Assembly (NCBI GenBank): GCA_028713675.1
Contig: JAQTNV010000025.1
Span: 1 to 48,857 of the forward strand
DNA: 48,857 nucleotides
Direction of reading: 5' to 3'
Source: a bacterium
GTDB lineage: Bacteria > Desulfobacterota > JAPLJL01
Numbering within the stretch: position 1 is the stretch's first letter; each line of letters opens with the position of its first letter. The position numbers were made by a program, and so were the translations under genes. Below the pieces are notes generated by a model, which saw nothing but the letters and a program-made list of their open reading frames with translations, had not been told where the DNA came from and searched no databases. Shown piece by piece: positions 26,427 through 35,546 of this stretch.

Positions 26427-27473
26427 ATGACCAATCGTTTTAAGCGCCCGGCTGATCACAAGGAATCGGATTTCAAGGTCTTCCACGAGATCGGCAAAAC
26501 CCTGACTTCCACCCTGGATCTCAAGGAGGTTTTGACCAAGATCATGGATAAGATCAATGAACTCATGCATCCCCGCAACTGGTCCCTGCTCCTGGTGGAC
26601 GAGGGAAGGCGCGAACTCTATTTTGAAATCGTGGTGGGAGCTTCTTCGGAGAGTCTGAAAAATATGCGGATCCAGTTCGGGGAAGGAATCGTGGGGTGGG
26701 TGGCGGAGAACCGGGAGCCGATTTTCCTTTCCGATGTCAGCGGCGATTCCCGCTTCAACCCCCGAATTGACGACCTTCTGGGGTTCACCACCCATTCGAT
26801 CCTCTGCGCCCCCATGATCAGCAAGGACCGGGTCCTGGGGGTGATCGAGCTCGTCAACGACGGGGCCCGGGGGAAGTTCAGCACCGAGGACCTCCAGCTG
26901 CTTTCCACCCTGGCGGATTACGCCGCCATCGCCATCGAAAACGCCAAGTATTTTCAGAAAATCCAGGAACTCACGATCACTGATGACGTCACCGAACTTA
27001 ACAACTCCCGCTTTCTTTACCAGGCCCTCGACCGTGAAATAAAGCGGTCCCGGCGTTACCGGAAGCAATTCTGCCTGATTTTCATCGATCTCGATTATTT
27101 CAAAAAAGTGAACGACAAGTACGGCCACCTGGCCGGAAGCCACCTGCTCCGGGAGTTCGGCGATGTCCTGCGCCAGACCCTCCGGGATGTGGATATCATC
27201 GCCCGTTACGGCGGGGATGAATTCGTCATCATCCTTCCGGAAACCACCCCGAACCGGGGGTTCAAAGCGGCCCACCGCATCCGGGAGGCGCTTAATCAGC
27301 ACGAGTTCCATCCCGAACGGAGCTTGACCTTGAAAATAACCGCCAGCTTTGGGGTCTCCACCTATCCGGAAGACGCCCAGTCCGCCCTGGATATCATCCG
27401 GGCCGCCGACCAGGCGATGTACAGGGTAAAGCAGTCAACCCGGGACGGAGTCAAGGTCGCGGGCAAAGACTAA
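26427..27473 (+). CDS. GAF-GGDEF diguanylate cyclase
   Basis: Makes c-di-GMP from two GTP. The 348 residues hold a GAF domain (about 17-175, with LLLVDEG, GEGIVGWVAENREPI and LCAPMISKDRVLGVIELVN) and a GGDEF domain (about 180-345). The active-site GGDEF is intact at residues 262-266 (RYGGDEFVIILPE), as is DLDYFKKVNDKYGH. The product-inhibition I-site RxxD is present as RDVD (253-256), five residues before GGDEF. GAF senses an unknown small ligand. It is divergent from the HD-GYP gene, with a REP doublet between them; a TTGATT-N17-TATCAA sequence just upstream could be its promoter. Confidence 0.94.
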   Translation: MTNRFKRPADHKESDFKVFHEIGKTLTSTLDLKEVLTKIMDKINELMHPRNWSLLLVDEGRRELYFEIVVGASSESLKNMRIQFGEGIVGWVAENREPIFLSDVSGDSRFNPRIDDLLGFTTHSILCAPMISKDRVLGVIELVNDGARGKFSTEDLQLLSTLADYAAIAIENAKYFQKIQELTITDDVTELNNSRFLYQALDREIKRSRRYRKQFCLIFIDLDYFKKVNDKYGHLAGSHLLREFGDVLRQTLRDVDIIARYGGDEFVIILPETTPNRGFKAAHRIREALNQHEFHPERSLTLKITASFGVSTYPEDAQSALDIIRAADQAMYRVKQSTRDGVKVAGKD

Positions 27474-27568
27474 AGAAACTGGAGTTTCAGGATTCGGGAA
27501 GGCGATAAAGCTTCTGAAGCAAACCGCCGGTCTGCTGAACTAATTTACCAGCTTACCAACTCACAAAC

Positions 27569-28972
27569 TTACTGCTTTTTAGCACGTTCTTCCGCCAGGT
27601 GGCGGATCTCCATAATTCTTTTCTTCTTTTTCAGGAGTTTTAAAGGTTCCCTGGCGCTCTGAGGGGTCTCCAGCCAGTCCCGCGTGGCCCGGATATAGGT
27701 TGAACTGACGACCGCCTTGATCGCGAGTTGGACGTCGGGGATGGCTTTCATGGCCAGATTGGCCATGGTGCCCAGGTCCTGCACTGTATACCGGTTCCGG
27801 TAGAATCCCAGGGTTTTCCTGCCTCCCTCCAGGGGGATCAGCTCCCAGGAACCGGAATTGACGAATTTATCCCCCTGGAGATATTTCCAATTTATTTTCT
27901 GCCCGGGGAAAAATTCCTGGCTCAGCCGGTATTTTGTTTTTTTGGAAAGAATCGGAAGCTGAATCGTCAGCTTGTACTCCACTTCCCCGGTATTTCCCGC
28001 CTGCTTGACCCACTCGGCCTTGTCCACCGTAGGCAGGTATATTCCATACTGGGGGTAATCCGCCACTTCCTGGTAAACCTGTTCCGGGGGCAAATTGAAG
28101 ATGCTCCAGTTGGTCACCAGCGGCTGAACGCCGTTCGCAATTTCTTCCGGGGTGGGATTTTCGAAAAGGAGCACCGGTCCCCGGGAAGAAAGGGCGATCA
28201 GGGTCTCGACCGGGGTTTTGACCAGGTCGGTGCGGGACTCGGGGGTGGCAGGCGGCGGGGCGGGCTGGTTTTTCTCGATCTGTTCTTTCAGCTTCTTTAC
28301 GAACACCGAAGCGGTGGACATGCTGATCATCATATCCAGAACCGGTTCGCTCTCCAGAAATTTCCGGAGGAGAAGATGCTGGGGAACGGCCCAGGCGGCG
28401 TAGAAGAACATCGTCTTCTTCCCGCCTGCCGCGGGGAAAAGCTCCATGTATCCGAAGGTCTTCTTGATGTCGCCCCCGGTTCCGACCCAATCAATCCGGC
28501 GGGGGGGATCCAGTCTCTGCGCCACCGAATAATTGATCGTGGTATGGATGAATCCGAGCTTGAACCCGATCGTGTAATCCACGTCCACCCGGTTGCCCGT
28601 GACCTTGGAGATGGCTTTTTCGGTCTGGGGCACCCATTCGGGGAAGCGGGAAAAATCCGAGAGCGTTTTCCAGACCTCTTCCGGGGGAGCGTTGATTATG
28701 GCTCCCGCGGCCACCAGCCAGGGAATGTCGCCTTTGGTGGTTTCATCCACGACGACAATTTCGCCCCGCTGCAGAATGGATTCGAGCGTGGCCATATCCA
28801 CGCCCTTGGTCAGGACCGACCGGTGCAGGGTCAGATTCATCATCCGGTCCAGTTCGGATTCCTCGGCCCGGGCCTGCCCGGCCGGGAAAAAACAGATGAT
28901 GAGGCTCAGGAAAATAAAAACCGGAAGTAAAACAGCCTGCGCCCGCCGAAAAACCGGATGGGAATCCCGCAT
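27569..28972 (-). CDS. Exported protein with two tandem START/SRPBCC-like domains
   Basis: A 467-residue protein with an N-terminal signal (LLPVFIFLSLIICFFPAGQARA). Two SRPBCC/START-like ligand-binding domains follow, at about residues 80-230 (INAPPEEVWKTLSDFSRFPEWVP, GFKLGFIHTTINYSVAQRLD) and 275-430 (FNLPPEQVYQEVADYPQYGIYLP, YKLTIQLPILSKKTKYRLS). These folds enclose hydrophobic molecules. A basic Lys-rich tail ends the protein. A strong AGGAGG lies before the ATG. It is the last gene of the TRAP-T cluster, 131 bases after dctP-2, suggesting a role in binding or passing on the transported ligand (inference). The double-domain secreted form is uncommon. Confidence 0.8.
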   Translation of the reverse strand: MRDSHPVFRRAQAVLLPVFIFLSLIICFFPAGQARAEESELDRMMNLTLHRSVLTKGVDMATLESILQRGEIVVVDETTKGDIPWLVAAGAIINAPPEEVWKTLSDFSRFPEWVPQTEKAISKVTGNRVDVDYTIGFKLGFIHTTINYSVAQRLDPPRRIDWVGTGGDIKKTFGYMELFPAAGGKKTMFFYAAWAVPQHLLLRKFLESEPVLDMMISMSTASVFVKKLKEQIEKNQPAPPPATPESRTDLVKTPVETLIALSSRGPVLLFENPTPEEIANGVQPLVTNWSIFNLPPEQVYQEVADYPQYGIYLPTVDKAEWVKQAGNTGEVEYKLTIQLPILSKKTKYRLSQEFFPGQKINWKYLQGDKFVNSGSWELIPLEGGRKTLGFYRNRYTVQDLGTMANLAMKAIPDVQLAIKAVVSSTYIRATRDWLETPQSAREPLKLLKKKKRIMEIRHLAEERAKKQ

Positions 28973-29103
28973 TTTTCCTCCTGTGATTAAGCCCTTCGAC
29001 TTCCCCGGTTCAAAGCCTGGGAGACTCCCGGCGGTGCTCCGGGTTGCTCCTGAGCGTTGCCTTGGTCACGAAGGGCATTTCCGAACGCTTTCGAATTAAG
29101 AAA

Positions 29104-30192
29104 TTATTTTTTATTCGCACCGGTTACGACCCGGTACTGCTGCAGGACGTTGAGCACGCCGGCCAGGAGCCAGCGGGGATAATATATATCTGCGAATTTA
29201 TCGAAGAGTTTGCCGGAATCCGATTTGATCTTTTTCAGGAAATCCGGGTCGGCGTCATATTCAACCAGACCGTATTTCCTCAGCCCCGCGCAGGCCTTCT
29301 CCTCGTCGTTCCTGATCACCTGCCGGAGACTGGAGACGGCTTTCTGGAAAGCTTCCCGGATGATTTGCTGATAATTGGGGGGCAGGGTGTCAAAGACCTT
29401 CTGGTCAATCAGGATCGCCCCCGGGGAAAAACTCCCCTTGAATTTGGACATATACTTGAGCTGGGTATGCCACTGCAGGCCGATGGTGGTATAGCAGGTT
29501 CCGTAAACTAGGTTGACCAGACCGGTCTGCAAAGAGATGAGAACGTCGGTCAAGGGCAGGGGGGTAAAGTTATTTGCCCCCATCATTTTATAATACTCAT
29601 CTTCGAGAGGCTCGCCGCTCAGGGACCAGGTCCAGGCCTTGACCCTGCTGAAATCGGTTTCGTTCCGAAGAGGGGCTTTACTGAAGGTGCGGGCGAAGCC
29701 GATATCCGCCAGGCCCAGATTGACAAAACCTTTTTCGGAGAACAACTTGTCAATCGTGACCGTCATGCGATTCAAGACATAGTCGGCTTCCTCGTAATTG
29801 TTGAAAAGCATAGGCAGGGCGAAAATCCTCATATCCGGGGCGATTTTTCCCGCCCCCATCAGGGTAAAAACCGCTCCCTGAAGCTGTCCCAGGCGAATTT
29901 TCATGATCATATCCGGTTCGTCACCCAGGACCGCCCCGAAATACCAGACAAATTTCACCTGGCCGTTGGTTTTTGCCAATACCTCTCTGCTCGCCTGCTT
30001 GGCGGTGTCGCCCCAGCTCGAATTTTCCGGGGCGATGGTACCGAGCTTGAGCAGGTACTTGGCTTCGGCTTTCCGGGGTTCTTCAGCCCGGGCTTTCCCG
30101 GCCGGGGAAAAAAACAGCCCCGGAACCAGGAAAAGAAAAAATAAAAAGCCGGTGGTTTCCCACCGGCGTAAATGCGAACGGAAACTAAACAT
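29104..30192 (-). CDS. TRAP transporter substrate-binding protein (DctP), second paralogue
   Basis: Periplasmic receptor of a TRAP transporter, 362 residues. A signal peptide (GFLFFLFLVPGLFFSPAGKA) is followed by the DctP fold: LLKLGTIAPENSSWGDTAKQ, LGQLQGAVFTLMGAGKIAP, FALPMLFNNYEEADYVLNRM, GLADIGFARTFSK, LPLTDVLISLQTGLVN and a long C-terminal helix. The usual Arg that binds the substrate carboxylate is not obvious at the expected place (FARTFS offers one). The ATG at 30192 is chosen because upstream residues read like a shifted frame of the preceding gene. It lies 31 bases after dctP-1 and is clearly its paralogue. Confidence 0.9.
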   Translation of the reverse strand: MFSFRSHLRRWETTGFLFFLFLVPGLFFSPAGKARAEEPRKAEAKYLLKLGTIAPENSSWGDTAKQASREVLAKTNGQVKFVWYFGAVLGDEPDMIMKIRLGQLQGAVFTLMGAGKIAPDMRIFALPMLFNNYEEADYVLNRMTVTIDKLFSEKGFVNLGLADIGFARTFSKAPLRNETDFSRVKAWTWSLSGEPLEDEYYKMMGANNFTPLPLTDVLISLQTGLVNLVYGTCYTTIGLQWHTQLKYMSKFKGSFSPGAILIDQKVFDTLPPNYQQIIREAFQKAVSSLRQVIRNDEEKACAGLRKYGLVEYDADPDFLKKIKSDSGKLFDKFADIYYPRWLLAGVLNVLQQYRVVTGANKK

Positions 30193-30223
30193 TATTGGTT
30201 CAGTCAGAGACCGGGAAAAATCT

Positions 30224-31297
30224 CTACTTGTTCGTGCCTTTTTCCACCCGGTATTGCTGGAGAATGTTAAGCACACCGGCCAGGAGCCAGCGGGGATAAT
30301 ACTGGTCGGCGAATTTGTCATAGAGCGTGAGAGCGTTGGCCCTGATCTTTTTAAAATATTCCGGATCGACATCGTACCCGACAATGCCGTATTTTTTCAA
30401 ACCCGCGCAGGCTTTTTCCTCGTCCTGGCGGATCATGTTCCGGAGTTCAGGGATGAATTTCTGACAGGTTTCCTTGACGATCTTCTGATATTCCGGGGGC
30501 AGGGTATCGAAAACCTTCTTGTCCACCAGAATGGCTCCCGGTGAAAAAGCGGTTTTATACTCGGTCATGTATTTGACCTGGGTATGCCACTGCAGGCCGA
30601 GCGTGGAATAACAGGTCCCGAAGACCGAATTGACCAGGCCGGTCTGCAGGGAGGTCAGGACCTCGGTCATGGGCAGAGGGGTAAAGGTTTTCACCCCGAT
30701 CATGCGATAGGCCTCGTCCACCATGGGCTCCCCGGCCCAGGACCAGGCTTTAATCTTGTCCAGGTCAGCCTCACCCCGCATCGGAATTTTGCTGAAGGTG
30801 CGGGCGAAACCGATGTCCACCAGGCCGAGATTGATAAAACCTTTTTCGAGAAAGATCTTGTCAATCGTAACGGCCATTTTGGTTAAGACATAGTCGGCCT
30901 CATCGTATCCGTTGAAAAGGAAGGGGAGGGCGAAGACCTTCATCTCCGGGGCGATTTTTCCCGCTCCCATGAGGGTGAAAACGGCGCCCTGGAGCTGGCC
31001 CAGGCGGATCTTCCGGATCATGTCCGGTTCATCACCCATTACCGCCCCGAAATACCAGGTGATTTTCACCTGGCCATGGGTTTTTTCTTCGATATCGCGG
31101 GAAGTCGCCTTGGCGCTGTCGCCCCAGCTAGAATTCTCCGGGGCGATGGTTCCGAGCTTCATCACAAATTTGGCCGGGGATTTGGCGGGTTCTTCCGCCT
31201 TCAGGCTCAGGGAGAAAAGGAAAAACAATCCCAGGCTGAAAATCGCCGAGCCGAGAAGAAAATGCACGCCTATTTTTCTTATCTGTTTCTTTTCCAT
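30224..31297 (-). CDS. TRAP transporter substrate-binding protein (DctP), first paralogue
   Basis: A 357-residue periplasmic binding protein. Signal peptide (FLLGSAIFSLGLFFLFSLSLKA), then VMKLGTIAPENSSWGDSAKA, LGQLQGAVFTLMGAGKIAP, LVDIGFARTFSKIPMRGEAD and LPMTEVLTSLQTGLVNSV. Alignment by eye with the next gene shows long identical blocks (QLQGAVFTLMGAGKIAP, YYPRWLLAGVLN), so they arose by duplication. AGGAG lies nine bases before the ATG. Two receptors could share one DctQM permease and so widen the substrate range. TatT-linked DctP proteins have been proposed to bind hydrophobic ligands rather than C4-dicarboxylates. Confidence 0.92.
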   Translation of the reverse strand: MEKKQIRKIGVHFLLGSAIFSLGLFFLFSLSLKAEEPAKSPAKFVMKLGTIAPENSSWGDSAKATSRDIEEKTHGQVKITWYFGAVMGDEPDMIRKIRLGQLQGAVFTLMGAGKIAPEMKVFALPFLFNGYDEADYVLTKMAVTIDKIFLEKGFINLGLVDIGFARTFSKIPMRGEADLDKIKAWSWAGEPMVDEAYRMIGVKTFTPLPMTEVLTSLQTGLVNSVFGTCYSTLGLQWHTQVKYMTEYKTAFSPGAILVDKKVFDTLPPEYQKIVKETCQKFIPELRNMIRQDEEKACAGLKKYGIVGYDVDPEYFKKIRANALTLYDKFADQYYPRWLLAGVLNILQQYRVEKGTNK

Positions 31298-31352
31298 TAT
31301 TAATTTCTCCTGTAAAGACCGCTATAAATATCTCTGGTAATGACCGCGGCTT

Positions 31353-32234
31353 CTAGAAGTAGCGGCCTTTCTGTTCGAGGAGAATCCGGGTTTTGATTTT
31401 CGCCAGCCCGTTGACGGCGGCCATTGACGGAATGGAGTCGTCCGGGGCATCGAGAATCTTCTTGATGGTCTTGTCGAAAAGCTCCTCGTCTTTGAGCAGG
31501 GTGGCGTAATACTTGGCGTAGAAATAATCGGCGATCAGCCACTCGGCCTTTTCCCCGTTCTGTTTCTTGACGATCCGCGTAACCGCGTCAAATTCCTTCT
31601 GGGCTTTTTCCGCCCCGCCGCCCATCATCGCCGGGAACTGGGAGTAGTAGGCGGCAAAGAACATGTGCGGACCTCCGTTCCAGAAGGTATCGTCCAGTTC
31701 CACGGTCCGGGATAAAAGGGCCATGATGTTGGGAATGTCGAAAAGGGATTCGGTGTCGCGGGTGGAAAGGTTCATATAGGCGGCCCAGGACGCGGCGGTC
31801 CAGAAGAGGGCGTCCATATCTCTCTTTTTCAGCTTTTTCGCCGCTTCGGACATGGGCTTCCCTTTGGCCAGGGCTTTCTTGAAGCCGCTGTTCATATTGA
31901 GGGCTTTGAGGCCGTAGTCGCGGCCGATTTTGTAAAGAACCCGGGCCCGCTCAGGATCTTTATCCTCAACAAAACCCAGGGCGTAAGCGGTGTAAAACTC
32001 CGACGCGGCTACGAGAAAATATCGGTTGTCGGGAGCGAAGGCGGAAAGGCCAGAGAGGATAAGCAGGAGGCCCGGGGCGCCTTCACCCAGGACCATCGGA
32101 TCCTTGCTGCTCATGGCCGCTGTGATCGCGGAGTCGAAGATCGGGGTGGCCGCGCCCATTCCCGTCCGGATAAAACCGGCGCACCCGGACGTGGTCAAAA
32201 CCAGGAATGCAATAACGGTTACCAACTTTTTCAT
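31353..32234 (-). CDS. TRAP transporter TatT-type lipoprotein (TPR partner)
   Basis: A 293-residue lipoprotein of the TatT family (Pfam TRAP-associated T component; the Treponema pallidum Tp0956 type). Signal peptide MKKLVTVIAFLVLTTSGC with Cys18 as the lipidated residue (-3 is Thr, a permissive lipobox). The rest is helical TPR-like: GEGAPGLLLILSGLSAFAPD, DKDPERARVLYKIGRDYGLK, LFWTAASWAAYMNLS. In Treponema TatT is a trimer that holds the P component and lines a hydrophobic channel. AAGGAGG lies before the ATG at 32234. It sits between dctM and the two dctP genes. Confidence 0.87.
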   Translation of the reverse strand: MKKLVTVIAFLVLTTSGCAGFIRTGMGAATPIFDSAITAAMSSKDPMVLGEGAPGLLLILSGLSAFAPDNRYFLVAASEFYTAYALGFVEDKDPERARVLYKIGRDYGLKALNMNSGFKKALAKGKPMSEAAKKLKKRDMDALFWTAASWAAYMNLSTRDTESLFDIPNIMALLSRTVELDDTFWNGGPHMFFAAYYSQFPAMMGGGAEKAQKEFDAVTRIVKKQNGEKAEWLIADYFYAKYYATLLKDEELFDKTIKKILDAPDDSIPSMAAVNGLAKIKTRILLEQKGRYF

Positions 32235-32306
32235 CGGATTTCCTCCTTGGTTATGTTTAGTCATGGATTATTTTAACTTTTCACGCCCGGGTGTCAATAA
32301 ATAATT

Positions 32307-33590
32307 TTATTGGACCTTGGAATATTTCAACAGGATCAAACTGAGCGACGGAATGTAGGTAACGATAAGCAAGGTGATGACATAAATAATCAGAAACGGC
32401 CACACCGAGCCCCAAAGATAAGGAATAGATTTTTTAAAGCGGAAACTGGAAATGAACAGATTGACGCCCACCGGCGGGGTGGAATAGCCGATCTCCAGGT
32501 TGAGGAGAAAAATTATTCCCAGGTGGATGGGATCGACCCCGTAGAAATGAGCGATCGGCAGGATAATGGGGACCACGATGATCAAGGCCGAAAAGATATC
32601 CATCAGGCAGCCCACGATCAGGAGAAATCCGTTCAGGGCCAGGAGGAAGGTCAGGTGGCTGGTGATGTGGGTTTTGATCACCGCGAAAAGCTTCATCGGC
32701 ACTTGCTGATCCACCAGGAAATTGGTGAACCCCATGGCGGTGCAGAGGATAATCAGGATCCCACCGATCAGGATCATGCTTTCTTTCATCAGGCGGCCCA
32801 GCTGTTTGAGCTTGATGTCCCGCTTGATGAAAATCTCCACCACCGCTACATAAAAGGTGGTGACCGCCGCTGCTTCGCTGGCGGTAAAGATCCCGCCGTA
32901 GATTCCCCCCAGAATAATGATCGGAACGGGAATCTCCCAGGCGCAGTCTACCAACGAAGACCACATTATGGGCAAGGTAATTTTTTCCCGGACAATTTTC
33001 TTCTGCCGGGCAGTGGAAAAAATACTGTAGATGGAGAGCAGGACCACCAGCAGAATCCCGGGCAGGAGCCCGGCCACAAACAGCTTGTCCACGCTGGAGG
33101 AAGACACCATTCCGTAAATGATGATCGGCAGGCTGGGGGGGAAAAGAAGGCCCAGGCTGCCGGAGGTGGTGATCAGGCCCATGGAAAATTTATCGGGGTA
33201 ATTGTCATCCTGCATGGCGTTGTACAGGATCGCGCCCACGGCGATGATGGTAACCCCGGAAGCCCCGGTCAGGGCGGTAAAGACGGCGCAGGTAACCAGG
33301 CCGACAATGGAGAGCCCGCCGGGGAGCCAGCCCAGAAAAGCCCGGGAAAGATTAACCATGCGGATCGGGGCTTTGGATTCGGCCAGCAGAAAACCGGCGA
33401 AAGTGAAGAGGGGGATGGCGATGACCGCCGGGGCGGAGGCCAGCCGGTAAGCCTCGGTGAAGATCGCCGCGGAGCTGACATCGGCGATAAAATAGAACAA
33501 AATCAGCGACATCCCCCCCATGAAAATAAAGAGGGGGAGCCCCGTGAACATCAGGATCATGAAAAAAACAATGAGGATGGTAGCCAACAT
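32307..33590 (-). CDS. dctM: TRAP transporter large permease (DctM)
   Basis: The ion-coupled membrane subunit, 427 residues with about 11-12 hydrophobic segments. Family features: VIAIPLFTFAGFLLAES, GWLPGGLSIVGLVTCAVFTA, LTGASGVTIIAVGAI and LGLLFPPSLPIIIYG, and, in the second half, NLEIGYSTPPVGVNLFISS. It uses the sodium gradient in characterised members. The stop lies 73 bases before tatT and the ATG lies 13 bases after dctQ. The ribosome binding site is weak. Confidence 0.95.
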   Translation of the reverse strand: MLATILIVFFMILMFTGLPLFIFMGGMSLILFYFIADVSSAAIFTEAYRLASAPAVIAIPLFTFAGFLLAESKAPIRMVNLSRAFLGWLPGGLSIVGLVTCAVFTALTGASGVTIIAVGAILYNAMQDDNYPDKFSMGLITTSGSLGLLFPPSLPIIIYGMVSSSSVDKLFVAGLLPGILLVVLLSIYSIFSTARQKKIVREKITLPIMWSSLVDCAWEIPVPIIILGGIYGGIFTASEAAAVTTFYVAVVEIFIKRDIKLKQLGRLMKESMILIGGILIILCTAMGFTNFLVDQQVPMKLFAVIKTHITSHLTFLLALNGFLLIVGCLMDIFSALIIVVPIILPIAHFYGVDPIHLGIIFLLNLEIGYSTPPVGVNLFISSFRFKKSIPYLWGSVWPFLIIYVITLLIVTYIPSLSLILLKYSKVQ

Positions 33591-33603
33591 ATAATTTCAG
33601 AAC

Positions 33604-34113
33604 TTACTGATTTTGTTCCTTTATTAGTTCCCCGAGCAGATAAGAGATCCCGTTCAGGATAAAACGGAGCGAGATCACCCCGAAGGAAATCGGGTAAATC
33701 ACCAGGACTTTCCAGACCGGGATTCTCAGAGAGGAAAAAACCTCGTTATATTCCTTCTCCATCTGCAGAAATTTGAGGGAGGCTAGAATCAATAAAATCG
33801 AGACGATGGCGCCGATCAGATTCAGAAGTCCTTCGCTGTATTTGTTGATCCGCGGGGGGAAAAGGCGGTTGATCACGTCAATCCGGATGGAACGGTCATC
33901 GCGGATGCCGAGGCTGGCGCCGATCAGGCCGACCCAGACCACCAGGTGACGGAGAACCTCGTCACCCCAGGCAAAGCCGAAATTGAAGAAATTACGGCAG
34001 AAGACCTGGAAAAACGCCAGCAGGGCCATGAAGCCCAGGATGGAAACCAACGAGACGGATTCCGCCCAGGAAATACCCAGGTCTATTTTTCGAATGAATT
34101 TCAGAAACGGCAA
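33604..34113 (-). CDS. dctQ: TRAP transporter small permease (DctQ)
   Basis: Four-TM subunit, 169 residues, which holds DctM and docks the binding protein. Motifs include FFQVFCRNFFNFGFAWGDEV (the AWGDEV/WxEE-like signature), VVWVGLIGASLGIRDDRSIR (G-A-S/R-R-D signature) and a final hydrophobic helix. The start is TTG at 34113 with AGGGGGAG about eight bases upstream. It is the first gene of the cluster, read from the promoter at 34150-34178. Confidence 0.92.
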   Translation of the reverse strand: MPFLKFIRKIDLGISWAESVSLVSILGFMALLAFFQVFCRNFFNFGFAWGDEVLRHLVVWVGLIGASLGIRDDRSIRIDVINRLFPPRINKYSEGLLNLIGAIVSILLILASLKFLQMEKEYNEVFSSLRIPVWKVLVIYPISFGVISLRFILNGISYLLGELIKEQNQ

Positions 34114-34149
34114 ATCCGGCTCTCCCCCTTCCAGCTGATTAGTCTGATG

Positions 34150-34178
34150 ATATTATTATCCTAATAAATAAAGGTCAA
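34150..34178 (-). promoter_or_regulatory. Candidate sigma-70 promoter of the TRAP-T cluster
   Basis: On the minus strand TTGACC (34178-34173), 17 bases, then TAATAT (34155-34150). The start site would be near 34143, about 30 bases before the dctQ TTG. Five of six bases match in the -35. Confidence 0.5.
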
Positions 34179-34214
34179 GAGAAATTTGGCACGGAAACAA
34201 ACTGTTGGGTGAAT

Positions 34215-35546
34215 ATGCGGGCAGCTTTTACCAGTCTGGGTTGCCGGAGCAACCATTTCGATATGGTGGCGATGATCAACCGGCTTCGGGACCGCGGCGC
34301 GGAAATCGTTTCCTTCACAACCGCGGCCGATCTCTATCTGGTCAACACCTGTACGGTCACCGCGCAGGCGGATTTCCAGTCCCGGCAGCTCCTGCGCCGG
34401 GCCCGGAAAAGAAATCCCCGGGCCCGCGTGATCGCCATCGGCTGCGGCCCCCAGCGCGATCCGAAGGGATACGCGGCGTTGCCGGATGTGGACCTGGTCC
34501 TCGGAAATCCGGAAAAAACGGAGATTGCCGAAATCGTTCAGGATTACCGGCCGGCGGAATCCGGCGCTCCCCTGGTCCGGGTCAGCCCGATCGCCGGGGA
34601 AAAACGGGTGTTGAATTTCGGGGTTTGGCCGGATTTCGGACGGACCCGGACGGAGCTGAAGATCCAGGAGGGATGTGGCCAGGGGTGCAGCTACTGCGTG
34701 ATTCCGGAAACCCGCGGCGCCCCCCGCTCGGTTTCCCCGGAAGAATCCCTGGACGCGGTCGGGGAATTGGAAAAACTCGGTTACCGGGAGGTGGTCCTGA
34801 CCGGGACCCAGCTCACCGCTTACGGCCGGGAATATCAGACCAGCCTGTCCTCCTGGCTGAAAAACGTTTTCCGGGAGACCCGGAAAACCAGGATCCGCCT
34901 GAGTTCGCTCGAACCCTGGCGGGTGGACGATCAGCTCGCGGAAATGGCCCGGGACCGGAACCGCCTCTGCCCTCACTTTCACCTGGCGCTGCAGAGCCTG
35001 GATGATGACATCCTGAAGGAAATGAACCGGCCGGGAGACTCCTGCCGGATGGCGGCATTGGTCCGGGACCTGGCGGGGAAAAACCCGGAACTGGCCGTCG
35101 GCACAGACCTGATCTCCGGTTTCCCCGGCGAAACCGAAGAATCCTTTGCCCGGACCTATTCCATCCTGGAAGGGCTGCCGCTGGCTTATCTTCATGTTTT
35201 CCCATATTCCCCCCGGCCGGGCACGAAAGCATCGGCCCTGAAGAAGTGCGCTCCGGAACGCGAGATCAAGCGGCGGGTGCTGGCCCTGCGGGAGCTTTCC
35301 CGGAAGAAGCGGGGGGATTATTATGAGCGTTTTCTCGGACAGTGGCTGGAAGTGATCCCGGAAGAACCCGGGGCCGGGGAAAAAGATGCTTTCCGGGGAA
35401 TGAGTTCCAATTACATCCCCGTCCATTTTCCGCTGGATCCGACTCCCGGGCCGGCCGCGGGGCTTTACCGGGTCAAAGCGGAAAAAATCCTGCCCGGGCG
35501 GATCCCGCATCTCTGGGGATCCCAGGTTGAAAAAATAATCGAGTGA
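34215..35546 (+). CDS. mtaB: tRNA (t6A37) methylthiotransferase MtaB
   Basis: Radical SAM enzyme that adds a methylthio group to t6A37 of tRNA. N-terminal MTTase domain with cluster ligands Cys10 (SLGC), Cys46 (NTC) and Cys77 (IGC). The radical SAM cluster Cys154, Cys158 and Cys161 lies in EGCGQGCSYC. Also VVLTGTQLTAYG, HFHLALQSLDDDILK, TDLISGFPGETEE and a C-terminal TRAM-like part. LGCRSN rather than LGCKVN is slightly unusual. The ATG at 34215 matches the usual short N-terminus; GTG at 34209 is possible. It is divergent from the TRAP genes. Confidence 0.9.
   Translation: MRAAFTSLGCRSNHFDMVAMINRLRDRGAEIVSFTTAADLYLVNTCTVTAQADFQSRQLLRRARKRNPRARVIAIGCGPQRDPKGYAALPDVDLVLGNPEKTEIAEIVQDYRPAESGAPLVRVSPIAGEKRVLNFGVWPDFGRTRTELKIQEGCGQGCSYCVIPETRGAPRSVSPEESLDAVGELEKLGYREVVLTGTQLTAYGREYQTSLSSWLKNVFRETRKTRIRLSSLEPWRVDDQLAEMARDRNRLCPHFHLALQSLDDDILKEMNRPGDSCRMAALVRDLAGKNPELAVGTDLISGFPGETEESFARTYSILEGLPLAYLHVFPYSPRPGTKASALKKCAPEREIKRRVLALRELSRKKRGDYYERFLGQWLEVIPEEPGAGEKDAFRGMSSNYIPVHFPLDPTPGPAAGLYRVKAEKILPGRIPHLWGSQVEKIIE

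Noticed and set aside
30193-30384. Upstream extension of the second dctP gene
   Set aside because: It overlaps the preceding dctP in another frame; the signal peptide begins at the ATG at 30192.
32310-33662. 450-codon plus-strand frame opposite the TRAP permease
   Set aside because: Antisense to DctM, which has full family motifs; the plus frame is Asp/Gln/Gly-rich and without a domain.
34186-34193. TTGGCACG resembling a sigma-54 -24 element before mtaB
   Set aside because: The -12 GC element is missing at the right distance, and mtaB is not a typical sigma-54 target.
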